Below, piece after piece: positions 7,539-14,176 of a stretch of DNA of 21,741 nt. Location of the stretch: NCBI GenBank assembly GCA_934120045.1, contig CAKOTF010000016.1:1-21741 (forward strand), given 5' to 3'. The stretch's first letter is position 1; each line of letters begins with the position of its first letter. The position numbers and the translations under genes are program-made. The stretch comes from an uncultured Clostridia bacterium. Its GTDB lineage: Bacteria; Bacillota; Clostridia; TANB77; CAG-508. The notes under the pieces were generated by a model. It was not told the DNA's origin. It did not search any database and saw nothing but the letters and a program-made list of their open reading frames with translations.

Positions 7539-8726
7539 ATGAAATATAATGCAGTAACAGTAACACAATTAAATAAATATTTAAAAGATAGATTTGATGA
7601 AGATGAAAATTTAAATGCAATATTAGTAAAAGGAGAGATATCAAATTTTAAGAATCATTATACAGGACATTTATATTTTACTTTAAAAGATGAGAACTCT
7701 TTAATAAAATGTATAATGTTTAAAAGTTATGCAGAAAAATTAAACTTTAAACCTAAAGATGGAATGAAAGTTATGGTATTTGGAACTGTATCTGTATTTG
7801 AAAGAGATGGAGTATATCAAATATATGCCAAATCAATGATGGAAGATGGCATGGGAGATTTGCATGAACAATTTGAACAATTAAAGGCTAAGCTTGAAAA
7901 AGAAGGCCTTTTTGCGCAAACTCATAAAAAAGAAATACCATTATATCCAAAAGTAATAGGAGTTTTAACATCTCAAACAGGAGCTGTTATAAGAGATATA
8001 ATAAATGTTTCAACAAGAAGAAATCCAAATGTATATATAAGACTATTACCAGTTCCAGTACAAGGTCCTGGTGCTGCAGAACAAATAGCTGATAAAATTA
8101 GAATAATGAATGAAAAAAAATTAGCAGATGTTTTAATAATTGGAAGAGGAGGAGGATCATTAGAAGATTTATGGCCATTTAATGAAGAAATTGTGGCAAG
8201 AGCAATTTATGATTCTGAAATTCCAATAATCTCAGCAGTAGGACATGAAACTGATTTTACAATAGCAGACTTTGTTGCAGATTTGAGAGCACCAACCCCA
8301 TCTGCTGCGGCAGAATTAGCAGTACCAGATATTTTTGAAGTTAAGCAAAAAATTATAAATTATCAAGATAGAAGCAAATTAGCATTAAAGAAAAAAATAG
8401 AAATCATGAAATTAAGATTTGAGAAAATAATGAAATCCAGAATATTTACAGACCCAATGAGAAAAATTATGGATGATTCTATAATATTAGATGATTATAT
8501 GAAAAGATTAGAAAATGCGATGAAAGAAATAAAAACAGAAAACAAAAATAAATATATAGAATTAATAACAAAATTAGATTCTATAAGTCCATTAAAAACA
8601 TTAACTAGAGGATATAGTTTAACAGAAAAAGATGGACAAATTATAAAGAGTGCTAGTCAAATAGATAAAGGTGATATAATTACAATAAAGTTTTCTGATG
8701 GAGAAAAAAATGCGAAAATTTTATAG
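7539..8726 (+). CDS. xseA: Exodeoxyribonuclease VII large subunit
   Basis: XseA degrades single-stranded DNA in either direction as the large subunit of exonuclease VII. The 395-residue protein has an N-terminal OB-fold (about residues 1-100: VTQLNKYLKDRF, VKGEISNFKNHYTGHLYFTLKD), the catalytic core with IGRGGGSLEDLWPFN and SAVGHETDFTIADFVADLRAPTP, then a helical coiled region and a C-terminal segment (LTRGYSLTEKDG). Length and motifs look complete. GGAAGGA lies 11 bases before the ATG; a 4-codon frame (ATG at 7528) sits between them and ends in an ATGA overlap with the start. The small subunit gene xseB, normally next, is not found here. Confidence 0.95.
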   Translation: MKYNAVTVTQLNKYLKDRFDEDENLNAILVKGEISNFKNHYTGHLYFTLKDENSLIKCIMFKSYAEKLNFKPKDGMKVMVFGTVSVFERDGVYQIYAKSMMEDGMGDLHEQFEQLKAKLEKEGLFAQTHKKEIPLYPKVIGVLTSQTGAVIRDIINVSTRRNPNVYIRLLPVPVQGPGAAEQIADKIRIMNEKKLADVLIIGRGGGSLEDLWPFNEEIVARAIYDSEIPIISAVGHETDFTIADFVADLRAPTPSAAAELAVPDIFEVKQKIINYQDRSKLALKKKIEIMKLRFEKIMKSRIFTDPMRKIMDDSIILDDYMKRLENAMKEIKTENKNKYIELITKLDSISPLKTLTRGYSLTEKDGQIIKSASQIDKGDIITIKFSDGEKNAKIL

Positions 8727-8768
8727 AATAAGCTTACTAAAGAAATATGAAGAGAAAGGAAAAAGAAA

Positions 8769-9254
8769 ATGGAAACAAGGGAAAAACAAAATTTGTTAAC
8801 AATGATGATAATTGTTGCATTTTTAGCAATTGCATTAATTGTTGGTTTTATAATATATCCAGAAATAATAGAAAACAACAAATCAAATTCATTAAATAGT
8901 CAAAGTACAAAACAAACAGAAAATACAAACATAACTACAAATTCAACTCAAACTACTAGTACAACAAATACAGAAACAACTAAGACAGAAAGTACTAGTA
9001 CAGCTTCAACAAATGGATATGTAGGAGAAGAAGAAAAAGAAAGTGATGCAAGTCAAACAACTAGTACATCACAAACAAAAGAAGAAAAAGCAATAGAACT
9101 TGCCAAAAAAGAATGGGGAGAAAATGATTCAAATGTTACATATAATGTAGAACAAAAAGAAGGAAATGTTTATTATATTGCTGTAAGATTAAATGATCAA
9201 GTTCAAAAATGGTATGAAGTAAATACTGAAAAATGGACAATACAAGAATATTAA
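8769..9254 (+). CDS. Membrane-anchored Ser/Thr-rich protein with PepSY-like C-terminal domain
   Basis: I cannot name this 161-residue protein. It has a short charged N-terminus, one membrane helix at about residues 10-30 (MMIIVAFLAIALIVGFIIYP), then a low-complexity linker of about 70 residues made of Thr, Ser, Asn, Gln and Glu, and a compact C-terminal domain from about residue 108 (AIELAKKEWGENDSNVTYNV ... YYIAVRLNDQ ... YEVNTEKWTIQEY). The last part resembles PepSY/DUF5590-type domains, which often sit outside the membrane. The topology suggests an extracellular C-terminus. It stands between xseA and a YlbF-family gene on the same strand and may be part of that operon. No catalytic motif is visible. 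Confidence 0.65.
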   Translation: METREKQNLLTMMIIVAFLAIALIVGFIIYPEIIENNKSNSLNSQSTKQTENTNITTNSTQTTSTTNTETTKTESTSTASTNGYVGEEEKESDASQTTSTSQTKEEKAIELAKKEWGENDSNVTYNVEQKEGNVYYIAVRLNDQVQKWYEVNTEKWTIQEY

Positions 9255-9256
9255 TT

Positions 9257-9301
9257 CATAATATTAGAATAATATTTTTGAGAAAATTCGTAAATATTAT
9301 G
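9257..9301 (+). repeat. AT-only inverted repeat before the YlbF-family gene
   Basis: CATAATATT (9257-9265) is the exact reverse complement of AATATTATG (9293-9301), enclosing 27 bases. It is purely A/T apart from the end pair and lacks a following T-run, so it is a weak hairpin or possible operator rather than a convincing terminator. The rest of the 85-base gap shows no clear promoter. Confidence 0.35.
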
Positions 9302-9339
9302 ATATTTTGAAAAAATGCAAGGAGATGAGGATCAAGAAC

Positions 9340-9675
9340 ATGAAAGTTTATGATTTAGCAAATGAATTAGCAGAAGAAATAAAGAAGTCAGAAGAATATG
9401 TAACATATAGAACTGCAAAAGAAGCTATTAACTTAAATTATGAATTAAAGAAAAAAATTGATGAATTTGAAAATGCAAGATATGAAACTCAAATAGTAGC
9501 ATTACAAACAGGAAAAGATAATGAACAAAAAATGAAACATGTTCAAGAATTATATGGAGAACTTATCCAAAATGAAGTAGCAAGTAAATATTTTGATGCT
9601 GAAATAAGATTTAATGTATTAATAGCAGATGTAAATAAAATAATAGGAAATGTAGTCCAAGAACTATTAAAATAA
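9340..9675 (+). CDS. YlbF/YmcA family protein
   Basis: A 111-residue all-helical protein (MKVYDLANELAEEIKKSEEY, YRTAKEAINLNYELKKKIDEF, then VASKYFDAEIRFNVLIADVNKIIG) matching the YlbF/YmcA family. In Bacillus subtilis YlbF, YmcA and YaaT form a complex that modulates RNase Y cleavage and thereby competence and biofilm development. I start it at 9340, where GGAGATGAGG (9321-9330) sits about 9 bases upstream; a longer frame from TTG at 9307 would read through that ribosome site and add 11 non-family residues. Which paralogue this is cannot be told from one gene. Confidence 0.82.
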   Translation: MKVYDLANELAEEIKKSEEYVTYRTAKEAINLNYELKKKIDEFENARYETQIVALQTGKDNEQKMKHVQELYGELIQNEVASKYFDAEIRFNVLIADVNKIIGNVVQELLK

Positions 9676-9735
9676 GAATTGAATTTATAATGTAATTAGG
9701 AAATTTTAATTATAAAAGAAAGGTAATAATTAAAA

Positions 9736-10419
9736 ATGATACTAATTATAATAATTGCACTTATTTCAAGTGTAATAATGATAATCTTAATGCCAATTAA
9801 TATTAAGAAATTAAATAAAATTGCAATAGATAAAGAATTAAATAAAATTTCAGAAAAATATCCAGATAATATAGAAATTTGTAAAGAAATATTAAAAAAA
9901 ATGGAAAACGAAAAAACGCAAATAGAAGAAAATGCGGAATCAGATTCAACATTATATATTGCACTACAAGATAAAATATATTTAGGAAATATGCATGGAA
10001 GTTTTACAAGGCTTCAAATAATCGCACATGAATGTTTACATTCAATACAAGACAGAAAAGTCTTGATTTTTAATTTTATTTTTTCAAATATATACATATT
10101 ATATTTCATAATAACAAGTATATTAATAATCATAAAAAAACTACCAAATGAATTATTTTTTTCAAATATATTATTAATAATAAGTATGTTATATTATGCT
10201 ATTAGAATGTTTTTAGAAAATGATGCAATGATAAAATCAGAATATTTAGCAAAAGAATATTTGAAAGAAAAAAAGATACTTGATGAAGAAGAAGTGAAAA
10301 AAATCGGTAAAGGATTAGAAGAATTAAATAAAGGAGCTATAATAGCTACAAATTCAAGTTTATTTATAAAAATTATGTTAAAAGTTGCAGTTTTTAATTT
10401 ATTAGCATTGATTTTCTAG
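9736..10419 (+). CDS. YugP-like membrane zinc metallopeptidase
   Basis: A 227-residue membrane protein with an HExxH zinc site: HECLHSIQ at residues 98-105, in the family form HExxHxxQ. Hydrophobic helices lie at about 2-20, 110-135, 143-162 and 208-226, and LENDAMIKSEYLA after the third resembles the downstream acidic motif (EFDAS in YugP) that supplies the third metal ligand. This is the layout of the YugP/neutral zinc metallopeptidase family (PF04298). Substrates are unknown. Catalytic His and Glu are kept, so it is probably active. A GAAAGG site precedes the ATG. The secG promoter overlaps the end of the gene. Confidence 0.78.
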   Translation: MILIIIIALISSVIMIILMPINIKKLNKIAIDKELNKISEKYPDNIEICKEILKKMENEKTQIEENAESDSTLYIALQDKIYLGNMHGSFTRLQIIAHECLHSIQDRKVLIFNFIFSNIYILYFIITSILIIIKKLPNELFFSNILLIISMLYYAIRMFLENDAMIKSEYLAKEYLKEKKILDEEEVKKIGKGLEELNKGAIIATNSSLFIKIMLKVAVFNLLALIF

Positions 10420-10436
10420 GAAATATATGTTAAAAT
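10408..10436 (+). promoter_or_regulatory. Promoter for secG
   Basis: TTGATT (10408-10413), 17-base spacer, TAAAAT (10431-10436) with TG one base before it. The -35 lies inside the last codons of the metallopeptidase gene. Transcription would start near 10443, about 43 bases before the secG ATG. Confidence 0.65.
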
Positions 10437-10485
10437 GTTCTAGTATTATAAATATGAATAATTAAACCGTTAGGAGGAATACTAA

Positions 10486-10734
10486 ATGCAAGTAGTAAAA
10501 ATAATATTAGTTGTAGTAGATTTAATAATTTGTTTAGCATTAACAATATTAGCCATGGTACAATCAAAAGATGATGCAGGGTTATCATCAACAATAACAG
10601 GTTCATCTACAAATAACTTTTTTGAGAAAAATAAAGGCAGAACAAAAGAAGGAATGCAAAAAAAATGGACTATTATATTAGGAATATCATTTGTAATAGT
10701 TACAATAGCACTTTCTATAATTTACATAGCATAA
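10486..10734 (+). CDS. secG: Preprotein translocase subunit SecG
   Basis: An 82-residue protein with two membrane helices (about 4-24 and 61-81) joined by a polar segment containing the family pattern QSKDDAGLSSTITGSS and a basic stretch before helix two. SecG stabilises the SecYEG channel and aids SecA-driven protein export. An AGGAGG site lies 8 bases from the ATG. It is followed by its own terminator and then by rnr, the usual Firmicute pair. Confidence 0.93.
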   Translation: MQVVKIILVVVDLIICLALTILAMVQSKDDAGLSSTITGSSTNNFFEKNKGRTKEGMQKKWTIILGISFVIVTIALSIIYIA

Positions 10735-10741
10735 ATTAACA

Positions 10742-10770
10742 AAAGCGGTTCAGTAGAACTGCTTTCTTTT
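10742..10770 (+). terminator. Intrinsic terminator between secG and rnr
   Basis: A 10-bp stem with one G-U pair (AAAGCGGTTC at 10742-10751 with GAACTGCTTT at 10756-10765) and a four-base loop, followed by CTTTT, starts 8 bases after the secG stop. Read-through probably supplies rnr, since no separate promoter is obvious. Confidence 0.8.
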
Positions 10771-10799
10771 ATATATTAAATCATAATTTAGGAGGAAAA

Positions 10800-12734
10800 A
10801 TGAGCAAAGAAGAAATAATTGGAACATATAGGAAAAATCAAAAAGGATTTGGATTTGTAAAAATAGAAGATCAAGAAGATGAAATATATATATCAAGAGA
10901 AAATTCAAAAAATGCTTTAAATGGAGATACTGTAGCAATTAAAATAATAGCAGAAAAAGAAGGAGATAAAAAGCAAGAAGGTAAAATAGTAAAAATAGTA
11001 AGACATGAAAAAGATACAGTAGTTGGAACTTTTCAAAAAAGTAGAAATTTTGCATTTGTTGTTCCTGATGATAAGAATTTTGGAACAGATATATTTATAT
11101 CAAAAGCTAATTGGGGAAAAGCAAGAGATAAGAAAAAAGTATTAGTACAAATTTTAAAATATCCAGAAAAAGGAAAAAATGCAGAAGGAAAAGTTATTGA
11201 AGTATTAGGCGGAATTAATGAAGCAGGTGTTGACATGTTATCATTAATAAAACAATATGAACTTCCATATAAATTTCCAGATGAGGTTGTTGCAGAAGCA
11301 AAAGCCTATGGAGATAAAATTGATCCATCAGATTTGCCAAGAAGAAGAGATTTGCGTAATGACATAATATTTACAATTGATGGTGAAGATGCTAAAGATT
11401 TAGATGATGCAATACATGTAGAAAAATTGGAAAATGGCAATTATAAATTAGATGTTCATATTGCAGATGTAAGTCATTATGTAAGAGAAAAAACAGAACT
11501 TGATAAAGAAGCATATTTAAGAGGAACAAGTATTTATATGTTAGGAAGAGTAATACCAATGCTTCCAAGAGAATTATCAAATGGAATATGTAGTTTAAAT
11601 GCAGGTGAAGATAGATATACATTATCATGTTCAATGGAAATAACACCAAAAGCTAAAATAGTATCATCAGATATATATAAAGGTGTAATACGTGTAACAG
11701 AAAGAATGTGCTATACAGATGTACAAAAAATATTAGATAGATCTGATGAAACAGTCTTAAAAAGATATGAAAAATATATTTCATATTTTGATTTAATGGC
11801 AGAATTAGCAAATATATTAAAAGCAAAAAGAAAAGAAAATGGATATTTGAATCTTGAAATTCCAGAAAGTAAAATAATACTTGATGAAAATGGTGTTGCA
11901 ATAGATGTAAAAAAATATGAAACATATTTTGCAAATGAAATAATTGAACAATTTATGCTAATTGCAAATGAAACAGTTGCTGAAAAATTTTATTGGTTAC
12001 AAGCACCATTTATATATAGAAACCATGAAGCACCAGATGTTGATAAAGTAAAAGAATTAAATAAATCATTATATAATTTTGGATATAAAATAAAAATTTC
12101 AAAAGAAGAAATTATTTATCCAAATGAATTTGCAAAAATTCTTGAAGATGTAAAAGGTAAAGACGAAGAAAAAGTAGTATCAAATATAATATTAAGAACT
12201 TTGAGAGTTGCAAAATATGAAGCAGAAAATAAAGGACATTTTGGAATTGCAAGTAAATATTATTGCCATTTTACATCACCAATAAGAAGATATCCTGATT
12301 TATTCATACACAGAATAATATCAAAATATTTAGATAATGATTATTTAGTAAATGATTTTTGGATTAAGAAATATGAAAAAAGAGCAGAAAAGAGAGCTGA
12401 AAATTGTTCTGAAAGAGAAAGGGTTGCAACAAAGGTAGAAAGAGAAGCAGAAGATATTAAGAAAGCAGAATTCATGGAAAGTAAAATTGGTGAAGAATAT
12501 GAAGGAATTGTATCATCTGTTACTAATTTTGGAATATTTGTTGAACTTGACAATACTGTTGAAGGTTTAATTCGTTACGAAAAATTAGGTGATGAATATT
12601 TTATTTACAATGAAGAAAAGAGACAAGCTATTGGTGAACATACTGGAAAGGTTTATCAAATTGGAGATAAGGTTAAAATTAGAGTTGCTAATGCTAGTAA
12701 ATTAATGAGACAAATTGATTTTGAGATATGCTAG
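10800..12734 (+). CDS. rnr: Ribonuclease R
   Basis: A processive 3'-5' exoribonuclease of the RNase II/R (RNB) family that digests structured RNA, including rRNA and tmRNA-targeted messages. The 644 residues contain N-terminal cold-shock/OB domains (GTYRKNQKGFGFVKI; GTFQKSRNFAFVVPDD), the catalytic RNB domain with TIDGEDAKDLDD, whose Asp194, Asp200, Asp202 and Asp203 match the known metal ligands, SPIRRYPDLFIHR near its end, and a C-terminal S1 domain (YEGIVSSVTNFGIFVELD). It is somewhat short because the basic C-terminal tail and N-terminal helix-turn-helix of many homologues are absent. AGGAGG precedes the ATG. smpB, often next, is not adjacent. Confidence 0.95.
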   Translation: MSKEEIIGTYRKNQKGFGFVKIEDQEDEIYISRENSKNALNGDTVAIKIIAEKEGDKKQEGKIVKIVRHEKDTVVGTFQKSRNFAFVVPDDKNFGTDIFISKANWGKARDKKKVLVQILKYPEKGKNAEGKVIEVLGGINEAGVDMLSLIKQYELPYKFPDEVVAEAKAYGDKIDPSDLPRRRDLRNDIIFTIDGEDAKDLDDAIHVEKLENGNYKLDVHIADVSHYVREKTELDKEAYLRGTSIYMLGRVIPMLPRELSNGICSLNAGEDRYTLSCSMEITPKAKIVSSDIYKGVIRVTERMCYTDVQKILDRSDETVLKRYEKYISYFDLMAELANILKAKRKENGYLNLEIPESKIILDENGVAIDVKKYETYFANEIIEQFMLIANETVAEKFYWLQAPFIYRNHEAPDVDKVKELNKSLYNFGYKIKISKEEIIYPNEFAKILEDVKGKDEEKVVSNIILRTLRVAKYEAENKGHFGIASKYYCHFTSPIRRYPDLFIHRIISKYLDNDYLVNDFWIKKYEKRAEKRAENCSERERVATKVEREAEDIKKAEFMESKIGEEYEGIVSSVTNFGIFVELDNTVEGLIRYEKLGDEYFIYNEEKRQAIGEHTGKVYQIGDKVKIRVANASKLMRQIDFEIC

Positions 12735-12752
12735 AAAGTTTTATTTGAAGTA

Positions 12753-12781
12753 TTGAAAAAGGCTAATTAATATGCTATAAT
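12753..12781 (+). promoter_or_regulatory. Strong sigma-A promoter for the DUF4116 gene
   Basis: TTGAAA (12753-12758), 17-base spacer, consensus TATAAT (12776-12781) with an extended -10 (TGCTATAAT). It directly follows rnr, for which no terminator is visible. The predicted leader is about 18 bases. Confidence 0.85.
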
Positions 12782-12805
12782 TATGTATACGAATGGAGGA
12801 AGAAA

Positions 12806-13645
12806 ATGGATGATATTAGATATGTGTCAAAAGAAGAAGCATTAAAAGCAGTAAAACAAGATGGAAGAGCATTAAAGTATGCAAGTAAAGGATTAAAAGG
12901 AAATAAACAAGTAGTATTAGAAGCTGTAAAGCAAGATGGAACAGCATTATTCTACGCAAGTGAAAAATTACAAGGAGATAAGGAAGTAGTATTAGAAGCA
13001 ATAAAACGAGGTGGACGATTATACGATGTAAGTAAAGAATTAAGAGGAGATAAAGAAGTAGTATTGGAAGCAGTAAGACAACATGGAATGGACTTAGACT
13101 ATGCAAGTAAAGAATTAAGAGCAGATAAAGAAGTGGTAATAGAGGCAGTAAAACAACATGGAACAGCATTATGCTATGCAAGTGAAAAATTACAAGGAGA
13201 TAAAGAAGTAGTATTAGAAGCAGTAAAACAAGATGGCTGTGTATTATACTACGCAAGTGAAGAATTAAGAGCAGATAAAGAAGTAGTATTAGAAGCAGTA
13301 AAACAAGATGGAATTGCATTATACCACGCAAGTGAGGAATTACAAGGAGATAAGGGAGTAGTATTAGAAGCAGTAAAACAAGATGGAATTGCATTATACT
13401 ACGCAAGTGAAGAATTAAGAGCAGATAAAGATATACAAAAAGCACTAAAATCACAAGATTCAGAGAAAACGGAAGAAGCTTTAAGCAATATGAGCTTAGA
13501 ACAATTAACAAATATATTAGATAAAAATAATGCGAGCATAAAAGCAAATGAAGAACTAATAAAGAGAATTTTAGAACAACAGCAGGTAATAAAAAAACAA
13601 GAAGAACAAATACAAAATTTAAGAACACAAATCCAACAAAAGTAA
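12806..13645 (+). CDS. DUF4116 tandem-repeat protein
   Basis: A 279-residue cytosolic protein built almost entirely of eight repeats of 25 residues (15-213) with the consensus AVKQDGxALxYASEELRADKEVVLE; unit 3 is one residue short. The pattern is that of DUF4116, a helical-repeat family of unknown function seen in bacteria and protists. After the repeats comes an acidic spacer, the motif NMSLEQLTNIL, and a Gln-rich coiled coil (about 240-279). No signal peptide, membrane helix or catalytic residue is seen, so a binding or scaffold role is likeliest, but that is inference. It has its own strong promoter and GGAGG site and sits where rnr neighbours usually lie, suggesting an accessory insertion. 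The next small gene shares its C-terminal motif. Confidence 0.85.
   Translation: MDDIRYVSKEEALKAVKQDGRALKYASKGLKGNKQVVLEAVKQDGTALFYASEKLQGDKEVVLEAIKRGGRLYDVSKELRGDKEVVLEAVRQHGMDLDYASKELRADKEVVIEAVKQHGTALCYASEKLQGDKEVVLEAVKQDGCVLYYASEELRADKEVVLEAVKQDGIALYHASEELQGDKGVVLEAVKQDGIALYYASEELRADKDIQKALKSQDSEKTEEALSNMSLEQLTNILDKNNASIKANEELIKRILEQQQVIKKQEEQIQNLRTQIQQK
12848..13444 (+). repeat. Eight in-frame tandem 75-bp repeats inside the DUF4116 gene
   Basis: Units begin at 12848, 12923, 12998 (72 bp, one codon short), 13070, 13145, 13220, 13295 and 13370. Units 6 and 8 are nearly identical over their first 60 bases. Two subtypes, ending LQGDK or LRADK, alternate in units 5-8, implying a two-unit (150-bp) duplication step. 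Confidence 0.9.
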
Positions 13646-13736
13646 AAATGTTTTATAGTATTTATATAGAGAAAGGAAAAAAATAATTCACAGAGTTTAT
13701 ATAAATATTATAGTAAATTTCAAAGAAAGGAAAAAT

Positions 13737-13766
13737 TCGTATAATAAATATATTTTTATTATACGA
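13737..13766 (+). promoter_or_regulatory. Perfect 12-bp hairpin at the ribosome site of the following small gene
   Basis: TCGTATAATAAA (13737-13748) pairs exactly with TTTATTATACGA (13755-13766) around a 6-base loop. The 3' end of the stem overlaps the first two bases of the Shine-Dalgarno GAGGA (13765-13769), and the ATG is at 13776. A second GAAAGG site lies just before the hairpin (13725-13730). It has no T-run, so it is more likely a translational control element or operator than a terminator. Confidence 0.6.
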
Positions 13767-13775
13767 GGATAGAAA

Positions 13776-14123
13776 ATGAATAACAACAAGTTAAAAAATT
13801 ATAAGTCTAATAGTATAACTAGAATAACAGAAATTTTTAAAACCATTTTTTCAAGGAAGAGAACAGAAAAAAGTAATACAGATGAAGAGCAAAGTGCAGT
13901 AATAGAAAATAATAAAAGACAAAAGTTTTTAGAACAAATTGAAGATAAAAGCAATTCAGCAAGCAAAGTAGCAAGAAAAGTTGAGATGTTAAGTAAGATA
14001 GAGAATGACGAAAATAAATTAAAAGAAATGTCTATTGAAGAGCTAAAAGAATTAAGTATATATTATAATGAGATTATTGAAAGAAATAATATTATTATAG
14101 AAAAATTAAAAAAATCTGCATAA
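13776..14123 (+). CDS. Small charged helical protein of unknown function
   Basis: I do not recognise this 115-residue protein. The N-terminus is basic (KNYKSNSITRITEIFKTIF, SRKRTEK), the middle is polar and the C-terminal 40 residues are predicted helix. The segment LKEMSIEELKELSIYYNEII and the following NNIIIEKLKK aligns with LSNMSLEQLTNILDKNNASI and NEELIKRIL near the C-terminus of the preceding DUF4116 protein, including the core MSxExL. No membrane helix or catalytic motif is visible. It lies 130 bases after the DUF4116 gene, with its own hairpin-flanked ribosome site, and converges on the ATPase gene across a shared terminator. It is probably real given the ribosome site and codon use. 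Confidence 0.65.
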   Translation: MNNNKLKNYKSNSITRITEIFKTIFSRKRTEKSNTDEEQSAVIENNKRQKFLEQIEDKSNSASKVARKVEMLSKIENDENKLKEMSIEELKELSIYYNEIIERNNIIIEKLKKSA

Positions 14124-14143
14124 AATATAAATTATGTAACAAT

Positions 14144-14169
14144 AAAGGAGATGTTAGCCATCTCCTTTT
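14144..14169. terminator. Bidirectional terminator between converging genes
   Basis: A perfect 10-bp stem (AAAGGAGATG at 14144-14153 with CATCTCCTTT at 14159-14168) and 5-base loop lies in the 53-base gap between the small helical-protein gene and the end of the minus-strand ATPase gene. T-rich sequence follows on both strands. Confidence 0.85.
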
Positions 14170-14176
14170 ATATTTT

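Noticed and set aside
7528..7542. Four-codon leader frame overlapping the xseA start
   Set aside because: Its ATG directly abuts the GGAAGGA site, leaving no spacing for initiation; the ATGA overlap is probably chance in AT-rich sequence.
9307..9339. Upstream TTG start extending the YlbF-family protein by 11 residues
   Set aside because: The extension reads through the GGAGATGAGG ribosome site that correctly serves the ATG at 9340.
12848..13444. Regular direct repeats that could be taken for a CRISPR array
   Set aside because: The units are contiguous, in-frame, 75 bp long, have no spacers, and encode DUF4116 repeats.
12816..13628. A 270-codon open frame on the minus strand opposite the DUF4116 gene
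   Set aside because: It is a shadow of the repeated, A-rich sense frame; the product is Leu-rich low complexity with no ribosome site, and the plus-strand frame matches a known family.
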